From JAJVID01 sp050247435 (lineage in GTDB: Bacteria; Acidobacteriota; Blastocatellia; RBC074): a stretch of DNA of 64,000 bases. Of this stretch, positions 8,102 through 18,504 are shown one piece after another; the first letter of the stretch is position 1, and the number at the start of each line of letters is the position of its first letter. The notes under the pieces were generated by a model. It did no database searches. It saw only the letters and a program-made list of their open reading frames with translations, and was not told the DNA's origin. The DNA is taken from NCBI GenBank assembly GCA_050247435.1, contig JBFWUF010000004.1, forward strand, positions 62,001 through 126,000, written 5' to 3'. Both the position numbers and the translations under genes were made by a program.

Positions 8102-11100
8102 TCAGAAGCTGAGTTTCAACGCGAACTGAATCTGACGCGCCGGCGCGGTGCTGCGCACCTGGCCGAACGAGCCGCCGTTAGTCAGCTTTCCGGTGGCGTC
8201 GAACACGATTCCGTTCGCGCTCCCGTTCGGCGTGCCGAAGTTGGTCTTGTTGAGGAGATTGAAAAACTCCGTGCGGAATTCCAGCTTCGAGACCTCGTTG
8301 ATGAATGGCATCGCGAAGTTCTTCTGCAATCCGAAATCGAGTTGGTAGAAGGAATTGCCGCGCCCGATGTTGCGACCAGCGTTGCCAAACGGTTGGTTGA
8401 CGCTCGGCAGCCGGATGGCTTCGGTGTTGAAGTAGCGATTAATCGTGCGTTCGTCTTTGGGCAGGATCGGATTGCCGACCAGATTTGGTCTGAGCGCCAC
8501 GCCGCCGATGAACGAAGGCAGGTTGGCCGTCACCGGCGACGGCGTGTAGCGGAAATTGACTACTTGCCCGCTGACCATCGTGTTGATGCCCGTCACCGTC
8601 CATCCGCCGACAATCGCATCCAGCACATACGGCATATCGCCGCCAAGCGCGCGGCCCTTGCCGAACGGCAATTCCCACACGACGCTGGTCGTGTTGTTGA
8701 ACGGCTGGTCGTAAGGCGACAGGCCGCGATCCGCCGCCAGGTTGTAGAGGTTTTGCGGCGTGCCCGTGTTGCCGCCGGGTTCTTCCAGCACCTGGCTGAC
8801 GTTGTCAATCGCCTTCGACCAGGTGAAGGAATTCAGGATGTACATGCCTTTTGAAAAACGGCGCTCGAACTTCACCTGCAACGCGTGATAATTCGAGAAG
8901 GCTGCCGGCAGCACCGCCGAAATTGACTTGAAGCCGGGAATCGGGCGGCGCGCGTCGAGGGGAAGATTCTCGCCCACGTTGTTCGGACGCGCCTGATTCA
9001 GATCAGATAACAGGATCAGCTTGACCGCGTGATTGCCGACGTAGGCCACGTCCAGCAGCATGCTCGACGATAGTTCGCGCTGAATCGAAAGCTGCCAGTT
9101 TTGAATGTAGGCCGTGCGCTGACCGCGCGGGATGTGCAGCACGACGTTGTTCGGCAATCCGGTGGGATAACCGTCCTGCGTCGGGCGGAAGCAGCCTTCC
9201 GCGAAGGCCGTCCCCGCGCAGCGCGGCGAAGTCGGGCGTTGCGTCACGTTGGCGCGGGTGATCTGCGGGAAGTTGGTCGCCAGGATGTCGGCGCTGCCGA
9301 TACGGTTGAAATGCACGTAGCCGATGCCGTAGCCGCCGCGAATGACCATCTTGTCCAGCACGTTGTAGGCGAAGCCGATTCGCGGCGCCCAGTTGTTGTA
9401 ATCGGGATCAACCAGCGAACGGTCGTAGAGCGAACCATCTTTCGCCTGAATGATCGAATTGGTCTTCGCGTCGTAATTCGACAACCGGTTCTGCGCTTCG
9501 TAATACGGCGTTGCGAATTCGTAGCGTACGCCGAGGTTCAGCGTCAGCTTCTGGTTGACCTTGAAATCGTCTTGCGCGTAGGCGTAATGCAGCCGCCGCC
9601 GCATGTTGACCACCAGCAGATTGGCGAATTCGTATTGCGCGCGCGCGCCGAACATGAAGTCGGCCAGATTATATTGCTGCGCGTTGGCAGGCACGCCCGC
9701 CGGACGGCTGAACTGACCGGTGTAAGTGTCCAGGCCCATCAGCGGGTTGGTGTCCTGCACGTCGGTGTTGACGGCCAGATATTCGTAGCCGGTCTTCAAG
9801 CTGTGCCGGCCGACTATGAACGAATAGTTGACGCGCGGGTTGACGTTGAACGGATTCTGGAACTGCGGGTTGGTGGCCTGCCGTCCGATCTGCGAAAAGC
9901 CGTTGATCGTCTGCGTCGTCATACCGCCAGTGATCGTGCGGTCATCGGGCAGGCCGGTGATGCCGTAAAGCTCGCGCATGCTGGGGCCGCCGGTAAGCGG
10001 CGGTTTCTTGCCCGCTTCGATGCGCGAGATGCCCAGCCGGAATTCGAGCGCCGAGGCGTTGCCGAAAACGTAAGTCCCGCCCGCGACCAGTTGCTGGTTC
10101 AGAACGTTGACAATGCCATTTTGACCGCTCCCCGAAGGCCCCGGAATGTTCGGGCCTTCAAAGTTGTTGGCCTTGCGGTGGCTGATGCGCGTGAAGACGT
10201 TCAGCCTGTCGCTCAGCTTGTGATCAATCTTGACGTTGAACTTGTCGTTGTAACCGCGATTGGGAACAAGTTCGCGGTAATTGCTGTTGGTCACGCCCGG
10301 CACGTTCGGCGCGGGCAACTCGCTCAAAACCTTGCGCGCGAAGCTGGTCATCGGAATCGGCGTTCCGGCGGCGTAGCTCGTTCCAGTCAGCGGATCGCGC
10401 ACGGCCACGCTCAGAATGCCATCGCGCTGCGTCAGAGTCGGTATGGTTGAAAAGCGCAGATTCTTTTGAATCTCGCGGAAGCCTTCGTAGTCGAGGAAGA
10501 AGAACGTGCGATCTTTGATGATCGGGCCGCCAAACGTGAAACCGAACTGGTTGCGGATGAGCGGCGGTTTGACTCCGCCCACCGGTTTGAAAAAGCCAGT
10601 GGCGTTGAGCGCCGAATTGCGATGATACTCCCACAGGTTGCCGTGGAATTCGTTGGTGCCGCTGCGATATGAAGCGTTGAAGACCGCGCCGCCGCTGCGC
10701 CCGAACTCCGCGCTGTAGGTGTTGGTCTGGACTTTGAATTCCTGAATCGCGTCGGGCGAAGACTGCACCACCTGGCTGGAGAAGCTTTGGTTGCTGGTGC
10801 CGTAAGCGTTGTTGTCAACGCCGTCGAGCAGAAAGTTGTTGAACGTGTTGCGAAGTCCGTTGACGTTGAACGACGCTTCGCGCCCGCTCCCAGTGGCGGC
10901 GTTCTGTGAAGATTCGCGGACGCCTGGCGTGAGCAGCGCCAGGTTGGCCGACGAACGGCCGTTGAGCGGCAGGTTGACGATCTGTTCGCGCTGCACGACC
11001 TGTCCGCGCACGCTCGAATCGGTTTCGAGCAGTTGCGCCGCGTCGGTGATGGTGACGGTCTCTGTCACCGCTCCGGGCTGCATTGTCAGGTCAACACGCT

Positions 11101-11425
11101 GGCGGGCGTTGACGGTAACGTTGACGCGTTCGGCGACCGCCGTCGAAAAGCCCTGCTTTTCGGCGCTGACGCGGTAATTGCCGATGCGGACGTTGGTGAA
11201 TTGAAAGTTGCCGTCCGCGTCGGTCTGGGCAGTGACGGCGATGCTCGTGTCAATGTTCCTGAGCGTGACGGTGACGCCGGGCAAGACCGCGCCATTCGCA
11301 TCACGGACGGTTCCGAGTACAGTCGAGGTGTCGAACTGCGCGAACGCCGAGCTTGCGGCGGCGGCGATCAGCAGACACAGTGACAGCATGAAGCGGACAT
11401 ACTTCACCGAAAGGCATTTTCGCAT
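8102..11425 (-). CDS. TonB-dependent receptor, Oar-like
   Basis: A 1107-residue outer-membrane receptor of the Oar-like class common in Acidobacteriota. In order: signal peptide (about residues 10-30, ending SSAFAQ), carboxypeptidase-regulatory-like Ig fold (VLGTVRDANGAVLPGVTVTL to about residue 115), TonB plug (NLPLNGRSSANLALLTPGV, about residues 130-235), a conserved FGGPIIKDRTFFFLDYEGFRE segment, then a long beta-barrel ending in LKLSF, whose final Phe fits BAM recognition. GGAG precedes the ATG by 9 bases. Such receptors import large or scarce ligands using TonB energy; the ligand is unknown. The 3' end faces a palindromic repeat. Confidence 0.93.
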   Translation of the reverse strand: MRKCLSVKYVRFMLSLCLLIAAAASSAFAQFDTSTVLGTVRDANGAVLPGVTVTLRNIDTSIAVTAQTDADGNFQFTNVRIGNYRVSAEKQGFSTAVAERVNVTVNARQRVDLTMQPGAVTETVTITDAAQLLETDSSVRGQVVQREQIVNLPLNGRSSANLALLTPGVRESSQNAATGSGREASFNVNGLRNTFNNFLLDGVDNNAYGTSNQSFSSQVVQSSPDAIQEFKVQTNTYSAEFGRSGGAVFNASYRSGTNEFHGNLWEYHRNSALNATGFFKPVGGVKPPLIRNQFGFTFGGPIIKDRTFFFLDYEGFREIQKNLRFSTIPTLTQRDGILSVAVRDPLTGTSYAAGTPIPMTSFARKVLSELPAPNVPGVTNSNYRELVPNRGYNDKFNVKIDHKLSDRLNVFTRISHRKANNFEGPNIPGPSGSGQNGIVNVLNQQLVAGGTYVFGNASALEFRLGISRIEAGKKPPLTGGPSMRELYGITGLPDDRTITGGMTTQTINGFSQIGRQATNPQFQNPFNVNPRVNYSFIVGRHSLKTGYEYLAVNTDVQDTNPLMGLDTYTGQFSRPAGVPANAQQYNLADFMFGARAQYEFANLLVVNMRRRLHYAYAQDDFKVNQKLTLNLGVRYEFATPYYEAQNRLSNYDAKTNSIIQAKDGSLYDRSLVDPDYNNWAPRIGFAYNVLDKMVIRGGYGIGYVHFNRIGSADILATNFPQITRANVTQRPTSPRCAGTAFAEGCFRPTQDGYPTGLPNNVVLHIPRGQRTAYIQNWQLSIQRELSSSMLLDVAYVGNHAVKLILLSDLNQARPNNVGENLPLDARRPIPGFKSISAVLPAAFSNYHALQVKFERRFSKGMYILNSFTWSKAIDNVSQVLEEPGGNTGTPQNLYNLAADRGLSPYDQPFNNTTSVVWELPFGKGRALGGDMPYVLDAIVGGWTVTGINTMVSGQVVNFRYTPSPVTANLPSFIGGVALRPNLVGNPILPKDERTINRYFNTEAIRLPSVNQPFGNAGRNIGRGNSFYQLDFGLQKNFAMPFINEVSKLEFRTEFFNLLNKTNFGTPNGSANGIVFDATGKLTNGGSFGQVRSTAPARQIQFALKLSF

Positions 11426-11919
11426 AATGCTTCTCCAAGGGTTAAGGTTAGAAGTTGAACAACCACTAGGCTTCTAGAATGATGGTGAAAGAGCCACAAT
11501 GATTAGTCAATTTGGTTAGTTGTAGAAATGCAAGCTAGCAGGCGAAGCTTAAACCGGATTCAGAAAAATGTGAAGACGGAGTTAAATCTTACCTGGGCGC
11601 CCATCGCTTCCTGCGCGCTGGCTCGGCAAGAGGCGCGGTGAAAAGAAATGGATCAGCCGCGAAAGCCTGCGCGCTGGAAGCGGCGCGTACCCAGGAGGCG
11701 TTTTTGCATTTTGTCCACAAAGGATCGTATAGTTACGCGCGAGTCGTCGTCGTAAGCTCCTGAAATCAAATCAAAGTGCGCCAGCGCACATTAGCGGCAT
11801 ACTAAAATGCCTGCGCTTACTTCGACGATGTTGGTTTATCTGGACGCCGTTGATGGCAAGATGAATCCAACTCCGAAACTTCACTCGAATGAAACCCAAT
11901 CAAAGGAGCATCAGGAAAT
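11426..11919. other. 494-bp divergent intergenic region
   Basis: This region separates the divergently transcribed TonB-dependent receptor and the Dabb protein gene. The first 130 bases upstream of the receptor are AT-richer than the surroundings and probably hold its promoter, though I cannot name convincing -35/-10 boxes. A degenerate family G inverted repeat lies at 11592-11695. I see no reading frame worth calling and no RNA gene. Confidence 0.6.
11592..11695. repeat. Family G inverted repeat, degenerate copy
   Basis: The left arm begins CCTGGGCGCCCATCGC at 11592 and the right arm ends GGCGCGTACCCAGG at 11695. The arms match imperfectly (roughly three-quarters). The same ends and the CGCTTCC/GGAAGCG core occur in the perfect copy at 52631-52718 and the copy at 29759-29857, so this appears to be an older, decayed family member. 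Confidence 0.6.
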
Positions 11920-12318
11920 ATGAATTCGACTTCTCGTAAAGTTCTGCTCGTCTGCGCGCTGGTGGCCGTCTTCGCGCTTGGCGTGGTCACGGGCCAGAAC
12001 AGGTTCGGCCAGCCGAAATCCATCATTCACGTCATCACGGTGAAATGGAAAGCCGATTCAACAGCCGAGCAGCGGCAAAAGGCGATTGACGGCGTCAAAC
12101 AGATGGCCTCCGCGGTTCCGGGCATCAAGAATGTCTGGTTGAAAACTCTCCGCGTGCAAGGCCCCTCGCAGGATAAACCCTACGACGCGGCCATCGCCAT
12201 CGAATTCGAGAGCGAAGCGGCGGTCAAGGCCTACGCCGATCACCCGGCGCACGCGAAGTGGTACGAAATCTACACGCCGATTCGCGAAGAGAGCCGTTCA
12301 CACCAGATCACCAACTGA
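11920..12318 (+). CDS. Secreted or anchored Dabb family protein
   Basis: A 132-residue protein. Residues 8-26 are a hydrophobic signal or anchor segment (LLVCALVAVFALGVVTGQ). The rest is a stress-responsive alpha/beta-barrel (Dabb, ferredoxin-like dimer) domain: IIHVITVKWKADSTAEQRQKA, then VPGIKNVWLKTLR, and the conserved end DHPAHAKWYEIYTPI. Dabb domains form dimeric barrels; most have no assigned reaction. AAAGGAG lies upstream of the ATG. A family D repeat follows the stop, and then an MFS transporter gene in the same direction. Confidence 0.85.
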   Translation: MNSTSRKVLLVCALVAVFALGVVTGQNRFGQPKSIIHVITVKWKADSTAEQRQKAIDGVKQMASAVPGIKNVWLKTLRVQGPSQDKPYDAAIAIEFESEAAVKAYADHPAHAKWYEIYTPIREESRSHQITN

Positions 12319-12321
12319 TCC

Positions 12322-12433
12322 GATTGCGGATTGCGGATTGTGGATTGCGGATTGACACGGGCTTGCGCTTAGCGACCGGAAGTTTGAACCCCGCATTCTG
12401 AAATCCGCACTCCGCATTCCGCACTCCGCATTC
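12322..12433. repeat. Family D tandem-arm repeat, copy 2
   Basis: The left arm 12322-12354 is a run of GATTGCG units (one GATTGTG variant). The right arm 12391-12433 is a run of CCGCATT/CCGCACT units. It fills the 120-base gap between the Dabb gene stop (12318) and the MFS start (12439), ending 5 bases before the start codon, so it probably lies in the leader of the MFS message. The copy at 5971 has the same unit. Confidence 0.7.
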
Positions 12434-12438
12434 ATCAA

Positions 12439-13725
<1,287 letters not shown>

Positions 13726-13735
13726 AAATCCGCGA

Positions 13736-13761
13736 GTCAGTACCGTGACCGGTAGGGGGCG
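13736..13761. repeat. REP-like segment, second copy
   Basis: GTCAGTACCGTGACCGG and the following TAGGGGGCG resemble the segment in the rnr linker at 996-1025. It lies 10 bases after the MFS stop codon. Relationship inferred from about 17 matching positions. Confidence 0.35.
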
Positions 13762-13810
13762 CGGCTCCCGTGATGAGCCGCTTGGGAAGGCGCGATTGCC
13801 TCAAAACAAA

Positions 13811-13852
13811 GAGCCTGACTGCCACGGATATCTGTTCGCGGCAGCCAGGCTC
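13811..13852. terminator. Bidirectional terminator hairpin between convergent genes
   Basis: The arms GAGCCTGACTGCC (13811-13823) and GGCAGCCAGGCTC (13840-13852) pair over 13 bases with one G-T type mismatch, and are flanked by A-rich (left) and T-rich (right) stretches. It sits between the MFS stop and the receptor pseudogene stop, which converge. Confidence 0.75.
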
Positions 13853-13894
13853 AATTGTTTCAGACTATCAACCGTTCAGGCGACGACTTGCGCC

Positions 13895-16800
13895 TTAGAA
13901 ATTGATGCCAAGAATGAAGTGGATGACGCGCGGTGAACCTCGCTGTGTGCTGATCCGGCCAAAGTTGGCGGTGTCAAAAGCGGTAATACTGCCAAAGGCA
14001 AAATTGGCCTGGTTGAAGGCATTGTAGAAGGTCACCTTGAACTCCATGTCCCCTCGCTCATAAAACCGCGTCCGTTTGGTCAGACTGAAGTCCCACTGCG
14101 TGAAGGACGGCCCGGTAATGGCGTTGCGCGGGAAATTGCCGAATGTTCCCGGCGCGGGCGATTCCAGTTGGCCCGGCTTCAACGTCGCTCCGGTGGCCTG
14201 TCCTCTTGCGTTGGTGGTGACGTTGAGCATGTTCGGATTGATGAAGAACACGCCTGAAGCGGTCTTGTAGATGCCCGCGTTGTTGCGGAAATCCTCGAAG
14301 CTGATCCCCGCCAATTGCGCCGGATTCAATGCCGCATTGGACTGGTTGAAGGTCGTGCGGCCTGAGAAAACGCCGAGCGGCGGTCCCGACTGCCAGTTGA
14401 TGATGCCGCCCATCTGCCAGCCTTCGGCCGCTTTGCGGATGAAAGGATTGCCGCCATTGAGCCAGCGGCGCCCCGCTCCGAACGGCAATTCATAAATAAA
14501 GTTGCCGATGAACCGGTGAGTCTGATCGAAGTTCGCCCGGTGACGATCCAATCGAATGTCGCGCAGCGTGCGGTACGACTCCAGCGTGCTCTGACTGCCC
14601 TCGCTGTCGGTGATCGCCTTGCTGAAGGTATAGTTGGCCTGCAACATCAGCCCTTTCGACAATCGGCGGCGTATCTCGGCTTGCAGCGAGTTATAGTTGG
14701 AGAAGGAGCCGTTGGTCAGCGCCTGCGCGAACGACGCGTTCGGGTTGGCGAGGAAGAAGTTGGGCGACGGCTGGCCGTTGAAGGTCAGGTTCGCCCGGTT
14801 GGCGCGGTAAACGGGACTATTGGCCATTGTAAAAGCCATCGCTCCGACGTTGTTGTTCGTCAGGTTGTTGATGAGCGTAGCGTTGCCATAACCGTTACCG
14901 GCTGAGAGCCCGGCGAACAGAGTGGCGAAAATCGGCAGCGGCACTGTGCCAGCCGCTCCCGGCGCGAAGCTCGATCCGCCATTGGCCGCCAGGTTCTTCT
15001 GAGCATTCAGAAACTCATTGAGGAAACCATTCTCAAAGATATTCACCTCGTTGTAGTTGATCGCCCGGTAGATCTTGACCGCATGATTGCCCACGTAGCG
15101 CACCTCGAAGGCCGTGTTAGGAGCAATCTCGCGCTCGATCCCGAATGACCATTGCTGAACATACGGCGTCCGCAGGTTCGGATCGAACGCCCACAGCCCG
15201 TTGTTGTTGTTGATCGCGAAGTTAGCCGCATCCGTGATCGGCATCCGGAATGTCGGCGTCGTCAGCGGAACGCCCGCCGCCGTCAACACTCCTGTCGGAA
15301 CGTTGTTGGCTGCGGTCTGAATCAGGCCTGGGTTGGTCGTGCCCACACCAAGCGCATTGCTCACCACGGTGAAACCGTCCTGCAAGTAGCTGATTGAATA
15401 TCCGGCGCGGATTGAACTCTTGCCTTCCGGCCCGAACAGCCACCGCATTGGCCCGCTGTCGAAGTTCGGCGAGTAGGCGATGCCGATGTAAGGCGCGAAG
15501 TTGTTCCAGTCATTGTTGTAGAGTTTCTTGCCGGTATCCCCGTTGACGAAATCAATCGCTGTCGTCGGCTGCCCCTGGCGCGAGCCGGGATTGAACAGGT
15601 TGTTCCGCCCCGAAACGCCGAACAGTCCGTCCAACCCGCCGACCGGCTGAATGGCGAGGCCGTTGACCTCGAACGGCACGCCCTGAAACTCATAGCGCAC
15701 CCCGTAATTGAGCGTGAAGTTGCGGCGCGTTCGCCATTGATCCTGGAAGTAGAGGCTCAACATCCGCTGCTTGAAGTCGCGCTGGCGTGTCGAGCCAAGC
15801 ACGAAGCCTGAAGTCGGACTGCTCACGTTAAAGGTTGCGTTCGAGGCGCCGAGCAGTCCCGACACCATCCGATAGACGGCGCGCCCGCGGTCAGCGATTC
15901 CAACTCCTGTAGCGCCCACCGGCAAATTGGGAAACTCCGCGTTAAGAATGCCATCGGGGTTGGCCGCATTCGTGCCGATATTGACGGTCTGGTTAATCCC
16001 GGCGTCATTGAAGGTGATCGCGGTAATGGACTGCACATCGCCGCCGAAGCGGAAAGTGTGCGACCCGCTGACCAGCGAGAAGTTGTCAATATATTGATAG
16101 ACGAGCGTGTTCCGCCCCTGCGACATGAAGGTGTTATTGAAGTTTGTCACCCCGCCGTTTGCCAGAGTCGGGTAGGCGATATACGCGGCCGTGGGTTGAG
16201 AATCGCGCAGGAAGCCGACTGGCGCCCGCTGATGGCCGACCCGCACTTCATTGGTCATGCGCGAGCCGAATGTGGAGTGGATGGCCGCCGTCGCCAGTGT
16301 GCGCGCGGAGGATTGGAACGCGTCAACCCCGCCGGGAAAAGGAGCCTCAAGTGAGTTGAAGGTGTCCGGCTTGAGCAGGAAGTCAGCGCGATTGTAAACG
16401 ACCTCCAGCTTGTGCGAACCGATGGCCGAATTCTCCAACAGTTGCTGATCGAACCGCGCCACGTACTTGTCATTCGGGCTGGAGCCGGTGACGTTGAAAC
16501 GATAGCCCGCAGTGTTGTCGCCATCGCCGACCAGCGTATTGTTGGGCAGCGGCATGGCGTTGAGTTGCGCGCCAGTGATCGGGTTAAGAGCGCTGAAAGC
16601 GCCAATCTGGAGCAGGTCAACCGACTGTTGCTGGCCGTTGACGCCAGTGTAGCGGAATATCCCTTTCCGCGCCTGCTCGGTCAGCACTGTGCGATTGCGC
16701 GTAACGGAGAAGGGTTCACGGAAGCCTTCATAGGAGAAGAACCAGAAACTCTTGTCCCGGCCATCATAGGCTGCGGGACCGAAGACCTTCTTCGGCAGCC

Positions 16801-17166
16801 AGAGCGGCCCGCCGAGACCGCGCCGACTTCCATCGCCACGTTCAATTTCGCCGGCGTGCCGACTTCGATGGTTATGCCCTGAGCCTCAAGGCGTTTGAAA
16901 CCGGCGGCTTCGATCGTGACGGCATATTGACCGAGCGGCATCGAAGGGAAAATGAACGCGCCTTGGGCGTCGGTCGTGGTTTGAAACCCTTCGTTTGTGG
17001 CGATGTGTTTCGCGTTTATTCTCGCGCCCGACACGGCGGCGCCGGTCTGGTCGCTGATCAATCTGCTCAAGCTGCTGCGCGTCGCCTGTCCCAACGTTGT
17101 AGAGCCGATAAGCAACAACACGAGCATCGCTATCAATGCTGATCTAACTGAATAACAGTCTTTCAT
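13895..17166 (-). pseudogene. TonB-dependent receptor lacking its plug, frameshifted at the deletion
   Basis: An Oar-like receptor gene read in two frames. The 5' part (17166 to about 16820) has a good ribosome-binding site (AGGAGG), a signal peptide and the carboxypeptidase-regulatory-like domain ending AKLNVAMEVGAVS. The 3' part, in another frame, is readable from about 16815: GGPLWLPKKVFGP, then DKSFWFFSYEGFREPFSVTRN and the full barrel to a terminal ILGINF. In intact relatives about 200 residues of TonB plug lie between these blocks; here they are absent and the frame changes at the join. This looks like an internal deletion that leaves a dead gene. An assembly collapse is possible. The intact neighbour at 18505-22269 shows the expected layout. 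Confidence 0.85.
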
Positions 17167-17639
17167 ACATGCCTCCTAGGCTGGATTTTTGTGATGGTGA
17201 TGGCACACGCCCACGACTAATCGGCGGATTCCTGATGGCGAAGCCGCAAACCGGAATCCCGATTTAGCGCAGGCAGATCCCTACTTTTAAAAGTGGGCTG
17301 CGGTCAAGTTCCAGCAAAGCGATTGATTCAAAAGGTGTGTTGATAATCTCTTTCGTTGAGCGATGGGTGATTTATTGTTACAACGTGGCGACATAGTATT
17401 CAATCATCGTATATCCTTCAAGATATTTGTTGAAAAAGCCCGCAAGAGCAAAATCTTTTTACAAATCATCAACCGGCGCCGAAATCTCTCTGCTGCCACT
17501 ACAAAAGAAATAAAAAAGGGCGCCGCGGCCAGAAGTTCTCCTGTAATCCGCGACGCCAGGATTTGTGACAATCAGTACAACGAGGCGCGTATAAGAAAGT
17601 GAGCGTCCTTGCAGTCCGCCTTCCCTATACGCCCGCCGA
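17167..17639. other. 473-bp intergenic region
   Basis: This is upstream of the receptor pseudogene and downstream of the secreted protein gene at 17640-18395. The middle (about 17330-17600) is AT-richer than the neighbours. A 79-codon frame at 17363-17602 has no ribosome-binding site and no recognisable sequence, and I do not call it. No hairpin or RNA gene was recognised. Confidence 0.5.
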
Positions 17640-18395
17640 TCAAAACACTACCGCTCCCTGCATCGTCATCTTATCGGCCTTGAATTCAAGCAGGACTCGC
17701 GCCTCGCCCTCATTTCCGACGCGAGGGTGTTTGAATTCGATCTTGATTGATTTGTCTTTTGGGCCGACCACTGGCTGGCCATTGATCTGCCTCGGGAAAA
17801 CGAGCTGAAACTCGCGGCCTGCGCCTGTCAAGGCGGTGTACCGCGTGGGCTGAATCCTCTGACCGTTCGAGGCAAGCAAAAAAGTCGTGTTCTTGACCGT
17901 TTCGGTCGTTTGACTGTGCCAGTAACGGGCCAGGTCACGGTCAAAGGACTGCACGCTGGCGTTGTAGCTGACGTGAACCATGATCGTCTCGCTGAAATCA
18001 GCGGAGAGGAACTTCCCTGCCCGTTCGTCGAACTCCTGCTTCTTGTCTGGCTCCATCTGGTCGTACTTTTCCGCGATCATCTGCCGCCGCACCATAGCCT
18101 GTCGAATGGGCAGAGCCGAACGGAACTGGACCAGATAGCCCATTCTCGTACTCGGAGCGCGTTCCCGCTCGCCGGTCGAAGGCTGCCCGCCCGGCAGGCT
18201 GGATGATTGCAGAGTCTCGATGAAAACCTGTTTGAGCGTGTAGTCCCGCGCCCACGGAGAATCATTGAGCAGATTCCGGCACTCCTTCTCAGTCCATTGT
18301 TTGTAATCTTTCGCCTGCCAGAAGCCCTTCGATTGCGCCACGGCAATCACGCAGAGCAGCGCGATCAGTATCAAAATCACGAGGCTCTTGTTCAT
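17640..18395 (-). CDS. Secreted protein of unknown function
   Basis: A 251-residue protein with a signal peptide (residues 4-21, LVILILIALLCVIAVAQS). After it comes FWQAKDYKQWTEKECRNLLNDSPWARDY, a Trp/Lys-rich opening I associate with secreted acidobacterial proteins of unknown role, then a variable middle and a beta-rich C-terminal half (VLLEFKADKMTMQG near the end). No catalytic motif is visible. The ATG has AGGAG 7 bases upstream. It lies between two TonB-dependent receptor genes, all on the same strand, and is separated from the upstream receptor by a perfect palindrome. A periplasmic or outer-membrane accessory role is only a guess. Confidence 0.7.
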   Translation of the reverse strand: MNKSLVILILIALLCVIAVAQSKGFWQAKDYKQWTEKECRNLLNDSPWARDYTLKQVFIETLQSSSLPGGQPSTGERERAPSTRMGYLVQFRSALPIRQAMVRRQMIAEKYDQMEPDKKQEFDERAGKFLSADFSETIMVHVSYNASVQSFDRDLARYWHSQTTETVKNTTFLLASNGQRIQPTRYTALTGAGREFQLVFPRQINGQPVVGPKDKSIKIEFKHPRVGNEGEARVLLEFKADKMTMQGAVVF

Positions 18396-18411
18396 AATGC
18401 GTCTCCTTAAA

Positions 18412-18450
18412 GAATCGGTGGGGCAGGTTATTAACCTGCCCCACCGATTC
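18412..18450. repeat. Family F perfect palindrome (GGGGCAGGTT core)
   Basis: GAATCGGTGGGGCAGGTTA (18412-18430) and its exact complement (18432-18450) surround a single central T, giving 19 perfect pairs with almost no loop. It lies between a receptor gene stop (18505) and the next start (18395), so it is near the ribosome-binding site of the secreted protein gene. The same GGGGCAGGTT core recurs in the larger hairpin at 52517-52582. Confidence 0.85.
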
Positions 18451-18504
18451 TCAGGGTTTGCGGCTTTGAAATTACTGCGTCACACGAAGCGGCGCGGCCC
18501 GGTT

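Noticed and set aside
11460..11560. Candidate -35/-10 promoter (TTGACT) for the TonB-dependent receptor on the minus strand
   Set aside because: A TTGACT is present but no convincing -10 box at the right spacing, so I do not call it.
13895..16687. Intact 930-residue receptor with its own start at 16687
   Set aside because: The ATG at 16687 lies in the middle of the barrel without a signal peptide or plug; the frame upstream and a separate regulatory-domain frame show it is the 3' part of a broken gene.
17363..17602. 79-codon reading frame on the plus strand
   Set aside because: No ribosome-binding site, no similarity to a known protein, located in an AT-rich intergenic stretch.
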